Shown: positions 18,137 to 27,569, counted from the stretch's first letter. The stretch: 64,000 nt of DNA from Haloterrigena turkmenica DSM 5511 (GCF_000025325.1 NC_013747.1:62001-126000), one strand, 5' to 3'. Notes: a model not told the origin generated them from the sequence alone. Numbers and translations are program-made.

Positions 18137-18472
18137 ATGACTCGGCCCGCAACCACCGACGAGAGTCCGTTAGTACCCCGGAAATCGACCTTGTTCTGCT
18201 GGGAGTGCGACCACGCGAATCCGATCGACGGCGACTGGGTTCGTCGGACGCGGGACCGACACGTCGAATACGACTGCCCCGTCTGCGAGACGACGCTTAC
18301 GAAGCGGCCGCTTCCCGACGACGAGTCGGCCGATCGATCGACCGCTCGACCGACCGCGACGTGGCAGCGAACGATTCGAACCACGATCCAGGTCTGGCGA
18401 GCGACCATCGACATCGGACTGACCGGCGTCGCGGCGATATCGGTCACGCCGGGCGAGCGACTGCGACGCTGA
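18137..18472 (+). CDS. Conserved haloarchaeal zinc-ribbon protein (DUF8106-like)
   Basis: The preferred product is 111 residues. Its core STLFCWECDHANPIDGDWVR and VEYDCPVCETTLTKRPLPD carries two C-x2-C pairs of a zinc ribbon, followed by a Ser/Pro linker and a C-terminal amphipathic helix (IRTTIQVWRATIDIGLTGV). I recall similar haloarchaeal proteins grouped as DUF8106, but I am not certain of the number. An in-frame ATG at 18068 would add 23 residues. Function unknown. Confidence 0.72.
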   Translation: MTRPATTDESPLVPRKSTLFCWECDHANPIDGDWVRRTRDRHVEYDCPVCETTLTKRPLPDDESADRSTARPTATWQRTIRTTIQVWRATIDIGLTGVAAISVTPGERLRR

Positions 18473-18790
18473 CGTCGATCGAACTCGGTCGGCTACCGCC
18501 GTGAGTCGCAGTCGTTCTCCTACCACTCACGTGCGGCCACAGCGTGGCGTCTCGATCGCTGTCGGATAGGTGTCCCGGTCAGTGTCGGTCTCCGCTCCGT
18601 TCGTCACGGACGCTCGGTAGCCTCTACACGACTATTCAGTTTACCCCGACGTTTTTCGGTCGTTGTCAGTCGTAACCCCTGATACACCCTTTACTAAACC
18701 ACATTCGTCTATTTTTACTCCGCTATAGTAGTATTCGCCAACATCATTAGAACTTTAGTGCTATGATCCAATGCACTATTCGAGCAGAAG
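18473..18790. promoter_or_regulatory. Upstream region of glnA
   Basis: This 318-base region contains no gene. Its last 150 bases are AT-rich. Candidate promoter elements include CTATAGTAGTATTC near 18723-18736 and TTAGAACTTTAGTGC near 18747-18761. Neither is a clear TATA/BRE pair, so I do not name a start site. A regulated promoter is expected because glutamine synthetase is nitrogen-controlled in haloarchaea. Confidence 0.4.
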
Positions 18791-20146
18791 ATGACAAGCG
18801 GAAATCTCACGTCCGCGGAAGAGGAGGTACTGAACGAGATCGAAGAACAGGATATCGACTTCCTTCGACTGCAGTTTACCGACATTCTGGGGACGGTGAA
18901 GAACGTCTCCGTGCCGGCCCGCCAGGCCGAGAAGGCCTTCACCGAGGGCATCTACTTCGACGGCTCCTCGATCGAGGGCTTCGTCCGCATTCAGGAATCG
19001 GACATGCGTCTGGTTCCCGACCCGGACACGTTCGCCGTCCTGCCCTGGAGACAGCGCGAGGACGGGGCCTCCGCCCGGATGATCTGTGACGTCTACAACA
19101 CCTCGACGGGCGAGCCCTTCGAGGGCGACCCGCGCAACGTCCTCAAAGGGGCCATCGAGCGCGCCAACGACATGGGCTACGACGTCAACTTCGCGCCCGA
19201 GCCGGAGTTCTTCATGTTCGAGGAGGACGAGGACGGCCACGCGACGACCGAGACCGCCGACCACGGCGGCTACTTCGACCTCGCACCGAAAGACCTCGCC
19301 AGCGACGTCCGCCGCGACATCATCTACGGCCTCGAGGACATGGGCTTCGAGATCGAAGCCAGCCACCACGAGGTCGCTCGCGGCCAGTACGAGATCAACT
19401 TCGAGTATGACGACGCGCTCGCGACCGCGGACAACGTCGCCACCTTCCGTACCGTCGTTCGTGCCATCGCCGCCGAACACGACCTGCACGCGACGTTCAT
19501 GCCCAAGCCGATCCCGAAGATCAACGGCTCGGGGATGCACACGCACATGTCGCTGATGACCGAGGACGGCGAGAACGCCTTCCACGACGAGGACGACGAG
19601 TTCAACCTCTCCGACACCGCCCACTCCTACCTCGCGGGCGTCCTCGAGCACGCGCCGGCGATCACGGCGGTCGCGAACCCGACGGTCAACAGCTACAAGC
19701 GCCTGGTGCCGGGCTACGAGGCGCCGGTCTACGTCGCCTGGTCGGACCGCAACCGCTCGGCGCTGGTCCGCAAGCCGGCCGCCCGCGTCCCCGCGGCCTC
19801 GCGCATCGAGCTGCGCTCCCCGGATCCCTCGTGTAACCCGTACCTCGCCTTCGCCGTCATGATCCACGCCGGTCTCGACGGCATCGAACAGGACCTCGAG
19901 TGTCCCGACCCGGTCCGGGAGAACATCTACGAGTTCGACGAACAGAAACGCGAGGAGTACGGCATCGAGACGCTGCCGTCGAACCTCGGCGAAGCCGTCG
20001 AGGCCTTAGAAGAGGACGAAGTCATCTACAACGCGCTCGGCGAGCACGTCGCGCCGAAGTTCGTCGAGGCCAAGCGCCAGGAGTTCGAGGAGTACCTCGT
20101 CGACGTCTCCCAGTGGGAACTCGACCGCTACCTCGAGCAGTACTGA
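18791..20146 (+). CDS. glnA: Glutamine synthetase, type I
   Basis: The 451-residue enzyme makes glutamine from glutamate, ammonia and ATP in the cytoplasm. The beta-grasp domain begins [40 protein letters not shown] is the family signature. [13 protein letters not shown] carries metal-binding glutamates, and [17 protein letters not shown] is the ATP-binding signature. [18 protein letters not shown] lies in the glutamate and active-site region. Length is typical for the GSI-alpha type. I do not see the adenylylation-site sequence of GSI-beta (the region near residues 360-395 differs), consistent with regulation by other means. The gene is monocistronic. Confidence 0.98.
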   Translation: MTSGNLTSAEEEVLNEIEEQDIDFLRLQFTDILGTVKNVSVPARQAEKAFTEGIYFDGSSIEGFVRIQESDMRLVPDPDTFAVLPWRQREDGASARMICDVYNTSTGEPFEGDPRNVLKGAIERANDMGYDVNFAPEPEFFMFEEDEDGHATTETADHGGYFDLAPKDLASDVRRDIIYGLEDMGFEIEASHHEVARGQYEINFEYDDALATADNVATFRTVVRAIAAEHDLHATFMPKPIPKINGSGMHTHMSLMTEDGENAFHDEDDEFNLSDTAHSYLAGVLEHAPAITAVANPTVNSYKRLVPGYEAPVYVAWSDRNRSALVRKPAARVPAASRIELRSPDPSCNPYLAFAVMIHAGLDGIEQDLECPDPVRENIYEFDEQKREEYGIETLPSNLGEAVEALEEDEVIYNALGEHVAPKFVEAKRQEFEEYLVDVSQWELDRYLEQY

Positions 20147-20422
20147 CGACCGTCATCGGCCCTCAGTTTCGTTCCGCTTGTTTTTCTCGGGTTGTCTCGA
20201 GCGCGTGTCGCTGTTGCAGTCGTCGGTGTCCGAGCGGTCTCGAGGACAGTAGTGGATTCGAGCGGAGAGATCCGTCTCGAGCGTCGGCTGTACACCTCAC
20301 CTGGTTTTCGCGAGAATGGGGACGTGAGTATCGACTCGAGGCTGGGTTCGAGAGCGACCCGTCGGAGAAACCCACCAGACGTCACGAAATCGAGATCGTA
20401 ACGACGGGCCACGACGTCCTGC

Positions 20423-20656
20423 TCAGTTCGCGACGACGTACTCCTCACCGCGCCGTTCGATCAGGTCTTCGCTCGAGAGCGTGTTCAGCAGACTCAGGAT
20501 CGAGAGCTGTTTCATCGCCAGCAGGTCGCCCAGATCGTCGGCCGTCGCGCCGCCCGTCGCCTCGAGACAGAGGTAGACGAGTTTCGCCTGCGCGGAGTCG
20601 AGCTCGTCGGGAATCGGTTCGATCCGGGGCTCCGATCGCTGCTTCTGTGAACTCAT
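20423..20656 (-). CDS. Small winged-helix (TrmB/MarR-like) regulator
   Basis: From ATG at 20656 the product is 77 residues: ELDSAQAKLVYLCLEATGGA, TADDLGDLLAMKQLSILSLL and NTLSSEDLIERRGEEYVVAN. This is a minimal winged helix resembling the N-terminal DNA-binding part of TrmB-type regulators. The inner ATG is preferred because a TATA-like element lies 27-34 bases upstream of it, giving a leaderless transcript. An inverted repeat overlaps that TATA box, suggesting autoregulation. Targets unknown. Confidence 0.8.
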   Translation of the reverse strand: MSSQKQRSEPRIEPIPDELDSAQAKLVYLCLEATGGATADDLGDLLAMKQLSILSLLNTLSSEDLIERRGEEYVVAN

Positions 20657-20682
20657 TGTCACCAGGGCCGTCCCCATTCGTG

Positions 20683-20704
20683 TATATAAATCCACACGTG
20701 GATT
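20683..20704 (-). promoter_or_regulatory. TATA box with overlapping inverted repeat, probable operator
   Basis: The plus-strand sequence TATATAAA (20683-20690) reads TTTATATA on the minus strand, 27-34 bases before the ATG at 20656. It is fused to the inverted repeat AATCCAC-AC-GTGGATT (20689-20704, 7-bp arms, 2-bp spacer). A protein bound there would cover the TATA/BRE region. Confidence 0.65.
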
Positions 20705-20901
20705 GTGTATATATCGAGTAAAGGAGTACAGTACAGGGTTCGATATAATTTCGTCGAGCGGGAAATATGGTTGGTGATGGCAAACATGATGATCGACAAC
20801 CGAGGCGACTCCGAATCGGTGCGGCCAAGCCCGATCCGTCGAGGAACGGGTCGGAACCGACGGGGGTTTTACGGGTGTCGACCCACTTTCGAGACGACCC
20901 G

Positions 20902-21276
20902 ATGACGAACGATCGCGATCGCCCGACGCTGCCGTCCGATCTCGACCGCGACGCCAGGGAGGCGCTGGCGCGACTCGAGGATCGAGACGCCGACGACCTC
21001 CGCGCTATCGCCGCCTATCTCGAGGAACTCGCGGAGTGGACGGAATCGGCCGCGGACGATTCGGACGAACGAGCGGAGACGGATCCGGCTGCGAGCGACC
21101 GCAGCGGCGATGCCGGTGACGAGATCGGCGACGACCACGAGTACCCCAAGGACGTCCCGGATCGAGCGACGGTTACGGTCAAGGAAATCGCCGGCACGAC
21201 CTACTACTACTACCAGTGGCGTGACGGAGACCGGATCGAGTCGAAGACGGTCCAACGAAAGAACGGCAGTTGGTGA
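20902..21276 (+). CDS. Hypothetical protein with Tyr-rich beta motif
   Basis: The 124-residue product has an N-terminal helical part (DLDRDAREALARLEDRDADD, LRAIAAYLEELAEWTESAAD), an acidic linker and a C-terminal TVTVKEIAGTTYYYYQWRDG followed by DRIESKTVQRKNGSW. The YYYYQWRDGxxIxSKTV element resembles the short beta motif of DUF6788-like proteins (YYY..YR.GGKVKS.Y). The start at 20902 is chosen because upstream residues lose haloarchaeal composition. Function unknown. Confidence 0.7.
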   Translation: MTNDRDRPTLPSDLDRDAREALARLEDRDADDLRAIAAYLEELAEWTESAADDSDERAETDPAASDRSGDAGDEIGDDHEYPKDVPDRATVTVKEIAGTTYYYYQWRDGDRIESKTVQRKNGSW

Positions 21277-21373
21277 GAGCGAGATATTCCGCCCCGCGAA
21301 ACGGCGTCCGGTTTCGGCGGCGCCACGTGTTCGCCGGGGAACAATTATGTGGGCCCGAAAAGAACGATCGGAT

Positions 21374-21733
21374 ATGCTCGACGTGTTCTTCGGTTTCCTC
21401 TCGCTCGTCCTCGTGGTCGGCGGCGTCTTCTGTGCCTCCGAGACGCGCTCGTACACCGACGAGCAGCAGGCTCGAGCGCCGCGACTCTGGCGGGCGTACG
21501 CCGCCAGCGGCGCGTTCTGCTGTCTCGTCGGCGTCGGCAGCCTCGCGTGGCTCCTGACTGGTGGCACAGTCTGGGCGGTGAGCGGCATCGCGAGCCTCAC
21601 CGCCGCACTTCCCTGTTTCGTCCAGGCTCTGTACCACCGAACGGCGGATATCGACCGCAGTCCGCTGAGCGAGCAGCTCGCCGAACTCGTCGCCCGGAAA
21701 CTCAATTTCCCCGACCCAACCCAGCGGGCCTGA
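21374..21733 (+). CDS. Small membrane protein, three helices
   Basis: The 119-residue product has a first helix at MLDVFFGFLSLVLVVGGVFC and a second at YAASGAFCCLVGVGSLAWLL. A third lies at VWAVSGIASLTAALPCFVQA, and a charged C-terminal tail follows. There are four Cys residues within or next to the membrane segments. An ATG 27 bases upstream (21347) is also in frame. No family recognised; function unknown. Confidence 0.65.
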   Translation: MLDVFFGFLSLVLVVGGVFCASETRSYTDEQQARAPRLWRAYAASGAFCCLVGVGSLAWLLTGGTVWAVSGIASLTAALPCFVQALYHRTADIDRSPLSEQLAELVARKLNFPDPTQRA

Positions 21734-21816
21734 GCCGCCGGTCGGTCGCCGGGACCGATCGCAGACGTATACCTCTCAGTTCAGGTTCCACTCCTTGTCG
21801 TCGATTCGGACGCGCG

Positions 21817-22068
21817 TCAGTTCGTCTCGATCGCCCAGTAGCCGGAACTCGAAGCCCCGTCGTCGCGCTCGTACTGGAGATTCAGCGTCGTCACGTCCGC
21901 AGTGACTTCCTCGGTGTAAGAGGGGCCCTCGTCCCGCGATTCCGGCGGCTCGAGGTCGTGGTTCTCGTAGGCGACGCGAGTCGATTCCTCGATCACGTCG
22001 TCGGCGTAGACGTCGGCATCGATCCCGTTCGTCCCCGTCTCGCGCAACTCGAGCCGGTACGTTCGCAT
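21817..22068 (-). CDS. Small conserved-looking hypothetical protein
   Basis: The preferred start at 22068 gives 83 residues beginning MRTYRLELRETGTNGIDADV. The sequence is acidic with regular beta character (EEVTADVTTLNLQYERDDG, SGYWAIETN). It follows the rpa1-rpap1-rpe operon in the same direction with an 82-base gap and might be co-transcribed. I do not recognise the family. Confidence 0.65.
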   Translation of the reverse strand: MRTYRLELRETGTNGIDADVYADDVIEESTRVAYENHDLEPPESRDEGPSYTEEVTADVTTLNLQYERDDGASSSGYWAIETN

Positions 22069-22150
22069 GGGCAGACGTCCCGTTCGCACGGTCCCGTGTT
22101 GGTGATCGGCCTACATGCGCTGGCGGTGTCGCGGCCGACTCTGGGAGCGA

Positions 22151-23032
22151 CTACACCGAGTCGTACGGCCCGAGCCGCGTCCCGTCGAGCAGATACGCTT
22201 CGCCGTCGACCAGTCCCGCAGGCAGGAACGGAGAGAGAAACGACTGATTCGCCAGATTCACCCACGTGCCGCCGACGAGGTCGTTGAACGCGGGAACGAC
22301 GACGACCCGCGGCGACTGGGGCGGCGCGTCGTCCCCCTTGAGCCACGAGACCCCCGCGTACTCGGGACGCTCGCGGAACGGGGCCGGCTCGAGCCGGCCG
22401 CGCAGCCACGTCCGTTCGACGCGGCTGCCGCCGACCTCGTCCTCGAGGCGGACGCAGGGGTGTTCGTGGCCCAGACAGACGACGTCGCACTCGAGCACCT
22501 CGGGGGCGGGCCACGTGTGGCCGTGACAGACGCCGACGGCGCCGTCGCCGAGCGCGACGCCGGCGCCGGGCGTGACCGTCACGGCTTCGGGGTCGAAGTC
22601 GAGAGCGGCGATTTCGCGTTCGCTCTCGGGGGTAAGCCAGTCCTCGATCCCGCCGTCGTGGTTGCCCTTCACCACCGTCACCGACAACGAGGGCGGGAAC
22701 GCCTCGAAGAGCACCTCGAGTTCGCCGCGCTCGGCGCCGCCCGGGTCGCCGATCGAGTGCATCAGATCGCCGAGGACGACGAGGCGGTCGGGGTCGGTGC
22801 GCTCGAGTAGCTGGAGCAACCGCTCTCGGCGCTCGGGTGCGTGGCTGGGCACGTCGACGCCACGTTCGTAGCGCAGGCCGGCCTCGTAGCCGGCGTGGTA
22901 GTCGGCGACGAGCAGGACGCGCTCGGTTCCAACGGTGGCGGTCGCGGCCGGTTCGCCGGGGACGGGCTCGACGCGGGGCGGTGCCGAACCGCGAGGCGCG
23001 TCGGGAACGGAACGGCGGCGCTCGTCGGACAT
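22151..23032 (-). CDS. rpe: RPA-associated metallophosphoesterase
   Basis: The 293-residue protein is a calcineurin-like phosphoesterase. Metal ligands are visible in order: D44-Y-H46, GD89LMH, GNH125D126, H170-G-H172 and GH189EH191. The first 30 residues are a variable, basic and Pro-rich extension. In Haloferax volcanii an orthologous phosphoesterase gene forms an operon with rpa1 and rpap1, and this arrangement is conserved here (10-base gap after rpap1, same strand). The substrate is unknown; a role with ssDNA-binding proteins in repair is the family context. Confidence 0.9.
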   Translation of the reverse strand: MSDERRRSVPDAPRGSAPPRVEPVPGEPAATATVGTERVLLVADYHAGYEAGLRYERGVDVPSHAPERRERLLQLLERTDPDRLVVLGDLMHSIGDPGGAERGELEVLFEAFPPSLSVTVVKGNHDGGIEDWLTPESEREIAALDFDPEAVTVTPGAGVALGDGAVGVCHGHTWPAPEVLECDVVCLGHEHPCVRLEDEVGGSRVERTWLRGRLEPAPFRERPEYAGVSWLKGDDAPPQSPRVVVVPAFNDLVGGTWVNLANQSFLSPFLPAGLVDGEAYLLDGTRLGPYDSV

Positions 23033-23042
23033 CAGTCGTCGC

Positions 23043-24896
23043 TCAGATCGCCTTCAGGGTCTCGTCGTTGGGCTCGTAACACTGCCCGCCCATCAGCGCG
23101 TCCTGGATCGCGTCCTCGACCTCGTCCTCGGACGCGCCGGTCTCGTCGGCGACTCGCTCGACGAGTTCGGTCCGGTCGGCGCCGTCGCCGTCGTCCATGT
23201 CCTCCATCGTTTCGACGACGTACTCCTCGAGATCGACGTCCTCGGCGGGTTCCTCGTCCGCGGGTTCGTCGGCCGTGGCCTCTTCGGATCCCCCCTCCGA
23301 CGGTTCGTCGGGTTCCTCGTCTTCGTTCGGTTCCGCGGGTTCCGCGTCGGCCTCGAGTCCCGACGCCGGCGGCGCACCGAGGTCGTCGTCGGCCGACTTG
23401 GTTGCAGCTTCGTCGGACGCGTCGAGTTCATCGGTCGTCGCGGCGTCCGCAGCCGCCTCGCTTTCGGTCTCGAACTCGTCGACGGGCTCGTCGTCGGGTT
23501 CGGGCACGTCGATGTCGGCCTCACCGGGTTCCTCGACCTCCGCGCCGGTCGTGAACTCGGCGCCGAATTCCTCCTCGAGCTGTTCGCGCTCCTCCTCGTC
23601 CATCTCGTACATCCCGCCGTCGTCGACGTCGTCGGCTTCGAAGTCGCCGAGTTCCTCGTCGTCGGCTTCGGTGCCGGTCTCGAGGTCGGCATCGGTCTCG
23701 GTGGAGTCGCTCGTCGTCTCGAAGTCGCCGACGTCCGTCTCGTCGGACGCGGCGGTCGATTCGGCCGGTTCGGAGTCGGAGGTAGTCGGTTCGTCGGAAT
23801 CGGCGACGTCAGCGGTCGCATCTGCTTCGACGTCCGTCACCCCAGTACCGGTGGCAGTCGCCTCAGTGGTCTCAGCGGCCGGCTCGGCGCTCTCAGGAGT
23901 CGACTCCGTCGGTGGCTCCGTCTCCGTCTCGGTCTCGGGCTCGGTTTCCGTCTCGGCGGCGTCCGCCCTGTCGGAGTCGACGTCGACGTCGGCCGACGAG
24001 GACTCGCGGTCGGTGCTCGTCGCCGTCCCCGCGGCGGAACCGGTGCCGGCCGTGGCGGCGGCCGGTTCCGGCTCGGGCACGGATTCGGCTGCGGATTCGG
24101 CCTCGGGGGCAGCGGCCGACTCGAGACCCCCGAGATCGAGGTCGACGAGGTCGGCCAGCGACGCGAACGAGGCGTCGGCGTCGGGACCCGAGCCGTCGGG
24201 CGCGAGCGAGAACGCCTCGACCTGATCGCGCTCGCCCGCGACGACCTCGACGGCCTCGAGGGCGCAGTCGCGCAGGGCCGCGAGGTAGTCCGGCGTCGTC
24301 CCGTAGTGGTCCTGAGAGAGCGGGATCCCCGCCGCGAGGCCCTTGTCGACGCCGGCCTCGAGGAGCGCGTCGGTCAGGGCGTCTCCACTCGCGTCGCTTT
24401 CTGCGGCCGCGGCGTAGGTGCCGACGCGCTCGACAGTCTGCTCGGCCGCGCTGACGACCCAGCGGTCCCGGGTGTCGGCATCGACCGTCGCGATGCTCTC
24501 CGGACGGAGCGAGGTGTAGACCTGATCGGAGTCGTCGGGCTGGAAGGTTCGGGCCTTCCCGGTTACCGCGACGAATTCGGGCGGCTCGAGTTGCTCGAGC
24601 GTCGCGAGTTCGTCGGGCTGGTACTGACCGGCGTAGACGACGAAGGCGCCGGTCGGATCGACGACGCGGGCACGGACCATCTCGTCGTTGACCGCGGTGA
24701 TCTCGGTGAGTGTTCCGACGGTGAAGACGCGGTTGAGCCGCGCGCCGGTCGGCGAGATGACGTAGTTTGGTGCCCGTTCCTCGTCGCTCTCGGCGTAGGA
24801 GAACGACGCGTCGTCGTACTCGGCGGCGAACAGTCGGTAGGCGACTTCGCGTCCCGGAATCTCCTCGTCGTCCTCGCCGTTGCCGTTCGCGCTCAT
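23043..24896 (-). CDS. rpap1: RPA-associated protein with long acidic insertion
   Basis: The 617-residue product starts at ATG 24896, overlapping the rpa1 stop as ATGA. The first 250 residues are the conserved RPAP (COG3390) part: REVAYRLFAAEYDDASFSYA, an OB-like domain VFTVGTLTEITAVNDEMVRA and VYTSLRPESIATVDADTRDR. Residues about 265-555 are extremely acidic low complexity (E/D/T/S/A). The last 60 residues form a folded helical domain (DRTELVERVADETGASEDEV, then EDAIQDALMGGQCYEP) like the RPA-linked C-terminal winged-helix module. Known role: partner of Rpa1 in ssDNA binding. The insertion seems much longer than the conserved core needs and may be an intrinsically disordered tether. Confidence 0.9.
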   Translation of the reverse strand: MSANGNGEDDEEIPGREVAYRLFAAEYDDASFSYAESDEERAPNYVISPTGARLNRVFTVGTLTEITAVNDEMVRARVVDPTGAFVVYAGQYQPDELATLEQLEPPEFVAVTGKARTFQPDDSDQVYTSLRPESIATVDADTRDRWVVSAAEQTVERVGTYAAAAESDASGDALTDALLEAGVDKGLAAGIPLSQDHYGTTPDYLAALRDCALEAVEVVAGERDQVEAFSLAPDGSGPDADASFASLADLVDLDLGGLESAAAPEAESAAESVPEPEPAAATAGTGSAAGTATSTDRESSSADVDVDSDRADAAETETEPETETETEPPTESTPESAEPAAETTEATATGTGVTDVEADATADVADSDEPTTSDSEPAESTAASDETDVGDFETTSDSTETDADLETGTEADDEELGDFEADDVDDGGMYEMDEEEREQLEEEFGAEFTTGAEVEEPGEADIDVPEPDDEPVDEFETESEAAADAATTDELDASDEAATKSADDDLGAPPASGLEADAEPAEPNEDEEPDEPSEGGSEEATADEPADEEPAEDVDLEEYVVETMEDMDDGDGADRTELVERVADETGASEDEVEDAIQDALMGGQCYEPNDETLKAI

Positions 24897-26176
24897 GCTC
24901 TCACCTCCTCGAGGAAGGCGGTCGCACGCGCCTCCGGATCGTCGGCGCTCTCCTCGAAGGTCTCGGCGTCGAGGTTCGCGCCGTACTCGTCGACCGAGAG
25001 GTGGCCGCGCACGCGATACTCCTTTCCGACGATTCGCTCGCGGATCGTGTCGGCGACGACCTCCTGGTCCATGGCCTCGCGAGCCTGTTCTAAGGCGTCC
25101 TCGAGCGTCCCGCCGTAGACATCCTCGGTGAGTTCGTCGTCGAGGACGACGGTGACGGCGCCGGTACCGTCGTCTAAGATTGCCTTCACGCGGAGGTCGT
25201 CGATCCCGTCGACGTCGCCGTGAGTGCGACACTGGCCCTTCTGAATGACGCGGTAGCACTCGGGGCAGCGCTGGATCAGTCCCGATCCGTCGCGGACCGC
25301 GATGGCGTTACCGACGAGTTCGACGTCGTAGATGCCGCCGGTCCGGACGGCCTCGCCGACGTCCATCGTCGTCGAATCGGCCCCGACCTCGATCTCGCGG
25401 TCGAGGGCGGTGACCGTCGAGAACTCCGAGACGTTGACCTCGGGAACCCCGCGGAACTCCTGTACGTAGGCGTTCTCGATTCGGACGGCTCCGCCCTCCT
25501 CGATTTCGGGAGCGGGATCCCAGTTCGTGAAGGGCAGCCGGCCGCTCTCATCGCCGAAGACACCGCTCAGGATTTCGGTCTCGCCGTCGCGGCCGTCGAT
25601 CGTCCGCCGCTCGCACTCGACGACGGCCACCTCGACGTTCACCGCGCGGTCGCCGGTCTGGAGATCGGCTAACTGGGCGTCGCCGCCGATCTCGTCGGCG
25701 TAGGCCGCGGGAATGTCGAGCGACTCGTCCTCGAACGACAGCGAGGTACTCTCGCCGAGGTTGAGTTCGGGTTCGCCGTCCCACTCGCGGACGCCCGCGT
25801 TGCCCGCGGTGATCGTGTCGCCGGCCGAGAGTCCGAAGTCCTCCCAGGCGGTGTAGTCGATCGCGCCGGTCCCGTCGGCCAGTCGGCCTTCGACGATGAC
25901 GTGATCCGAGCCCTGGTAGCGGATCGATCGCTTGCCGGACGTTAGGACCACGCCCGTTACGGTGACGTTGCCGTCTTCGGGCGTGATTTCGGCGATATCC
26001 TTGCTCGAGGGAGCGCCGCCGCCGCTCGAGCCGTCGCCGTACTTCCGGCGCAGGCTCTGTTTGGCCTCGTCGACTGGAACGCTGTACTCCACCAAGTTCT
26101 GCAGGTCGGATTTGACCTCCTCTTTGTCGACACCGAGGTCGGAGGCGAGATCCTCGGCATGATCATCGAGTTCCAT
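24893..26176 (-). CDS. rpa1: Replication protein A, ssDNA-binding protein
   Basis: From ATG 26176 the protein is 427 residues, similar in length to haloarchaeal Rpa1. After a helical N-terminus (MELDDHAEDLASDLGVDKEE) there are three OB folds: VTVTGVVLTSGKRSIRYQGS (about 85-160), VEVAVVECERRTIDGRDGET (about 180-270), and a third with the zinc finger C-P-E-C...C-x2-H (RCPECYRVIQKGQCRTHG, about 303-320) leading into AILDDGTGAVTVVLDDEL. It coats ssDNA in replication, repair and recombination. It is first in the rpa1-rpap1-rpe operon. Confidence 0.95.
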   Translation of the reverse strand: MELDDHAEDLASDLGVDKEEVKSDLQNLVEYSVPVDEAKQSLRRKYGDGSSGGGAPSSKDIAEITPEDGNVTVTGVVLTSGKRSIRYQGSDHVIVEGRLADGTGAIDYTAWEDFGLSAGDTITAGNAGVREWDGEPELNLGESTSLSFEDESLDIPAAYADEIGGDAQLADLQTGDRAVNVEVAVVECERRTIDGRDGETEILSGVFGDESGRLPFTNWDPAPEIEEGGAVRIENAYVQEFRGVPEVNVSEFSTVTALDREIEVGADSTTMDVGEAVRTGGIYDVELVGNAIAVRDGSGLIQRCPECYRVIQKGQCRTHGDVDGIDDLRVKAILDDGTGAVTVVLDDELTEDVYGGTLEDALEQAREAMDQEVVADTIRERIVGKEYRVRGHLSVDEYGANLDAETFEESADDPEARATAFLEEVRA

Positions 26177-26352
26177 CACTCGCAGTTCGAACGGGACCGT
26201 AAAAAGCGTTCCCGAGCGGAGCCCATATCGGACGCCTCGGACTCGAGACACCGCGGGTCGCCAGCCGCGCTAGTCGCGAGTCGTAAGCCGGCAGTAGCTG
26301 CAGGTCACGAGCCGGCAGTAGCTTCATTTCGATACTCGAGGAACGGAGTCGT

Positions 26353-26562
26353 ATGAACCGCGCTGGCGCAGCGTTGGGCGGCGCGGCGTTCGTCGTCGCC
26401 CTCTTCGGCGGGCTCGTCGTCATTCGGATCCTGACACGAGCGCTGTACGCCGCCGTCCTGTTCGGCGAAACCGTCGCCACGTTCGCCTTCGCCCTGCTGA
26501 TCGGCTACCTCGTCTACCGGATCCTCCTCGGATCGAGCGATGACCCCCGTCGCCTCGAGTGA
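26353..26562 (+). CDS. Small two-helix membrane protein
   Basis: The 69-residue product consists of two hydrophobic helices (GAALGGAAFVVALFGGLVVI and TVATFAFALLIGYLVYRILL) with a short charged tail. It diverges from rpa1. Codon use and hydrophobic regularity support a gene; function unknown. Between it and rpa1 there is a duplicated GCCGGCAGTAGCT (26287-26299 and 26312-26324). Confidence 0.65.
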   Translation: MNRAGAALGGAAFVVALFGGLVVIRILTRALYAAVLFGETVATFAFALLIGYLVYRILLGSSDDPRRLE

Positions 26563-26640
26563 CCCGTCCGAACGCCTTCGGTCGGCGGGTTTCAGCAATC
26601 GTGAACGTTTTCCCCCAGCAACCGCGATGTCGAGGTACTC

Positions 26641-27525
26641 GTGAGCACGCTCGGAGAGGTCGTAATGATCGCAACGCTGGCCGGCGCGGCGACCGGGATC
26701 GGCGCGCTGCCGGTGTACGTGACCGAGCGGATCAGCCACCGCTTCTACGACGCCGCGCTCGGCCTCGCGGCCGGGATCATGTTTGGCGCGGCCGTCTTCG
26801 CGCTGGTCGTACCCGGCCTCGAGTTCGGCTCGCTGTGGGAGGTCGTCGGCGGCGTCCTCCTGGGGAGCGTCTTCCTGCTGGCCGCGAACCGACTCATTCC
26901 CCACATCCACCTGCTCATCACGGGCGAAGCGAACGGGACCTACCCGCCGATCTCGGGGTCGGAAGTCGAACTCGAGGCCAAGCCGAAGTCGCCGTCCGGC
27001 GGAGGGACCTCCGACGCGAGGACAGCCGACGGCGCGGACGCGCACGACGAGGACGACGTTCCCGCGCCGGACGACGACTTCCGACAGGCGGCCCTCGTCG
27101 GCAGCGCGATCACCATCCACAACGTCCCGGAGGGGCTGGCGATCGGCATCGCCTTCGCGGGCGGCCTCGAGAGCGTCGGGATCGCGCTGGCGATCGCGAT
27201 CGCGGTCCAGAACGTCCCCGACGGCTTCGCGATGGCGATTCCAGCGAGTCGGACCGGCCTCTCGAAGCCGAAGACGATCCTCTACACGACGCTCTCCGGA
27301 GCGGTCCCGGAACCGGCCGCGGCCGCGCTCGGCTTCGCCCTCGTCGCGGTCGTCACCGGGCTCTTCCCGGTGGCGGCCGGCTTCGCTGCCGGAACGATGC
27401 TCGCGGTCATCTTCCGGGAGATGATCCCCGCGAGCCACGGCCACGGCTACGCCGACGAGGCCACGCTGACGTTCGTCGTCGGCTTCGTCGTGATGGTCAT
27501 CGTCGACGTCGGGCTCGCGGTCTAA
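26641..27525 (+). CDS. ZIP-family divalent metal transporter
   Basis: The 294-residue protein starts at GTG 26641. It has seven to eight membrane helices. The metal site helix IV contains HNVPEGLAIGIAFAGG (His160, Pro163, Glu164 by position) and the next helix NVPDGFAMAIPASR, the ZIP hallmark pair. EMIPASHGHGYADE near the end contributes another His-rich segment. Between helices III and IV is an acidic His-containing loop (about 105-150). Family role: uptake of Zn or other divalent cations across the cytoplasmic membrane. Exact metal not readable. Confidence 0.93.
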   Translation: MSTLGEVVMIATLAGAATGIGALPVYVTERISHRFYDAALGLAAGIMFGAAVFALVVPGLEFGSLWEVVGGVLLGSVFLLAANRLIPHIHLLITGEANGTYPPISGSEVELEAKPKSPSGGGTSDARTADGADAHDEDDVPAPDDDFRQAALVGSAITIHNVPEGLAIGIAFAGGLESVGIALAIAIAVQNVPDGFAMAIPASRTGLSKPKTILYTTLSGAVPEPAAAALGFALVAVVTGLFPVAAGFAAGTMLAVIFREMIPASHGHGYADEATLTFVVGFVVMVIVDVGLAV

Positions 27526-27559
27526 ATCGGCCGAGACCCGGCATCTTCCGGGAATTGCC

Positions 27560-27569
27560 TTATAATACT
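27560..27569 (+). promoter_or_regulatory. TATA-like element before the halocyanin gene
   Basis: TTATAATACT lies 25-34 bases upstream of the ATG at 27594, the spacing expected for a leaderless or nearly leaderless haloarchaeal transcript. Confidence 0.55.
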
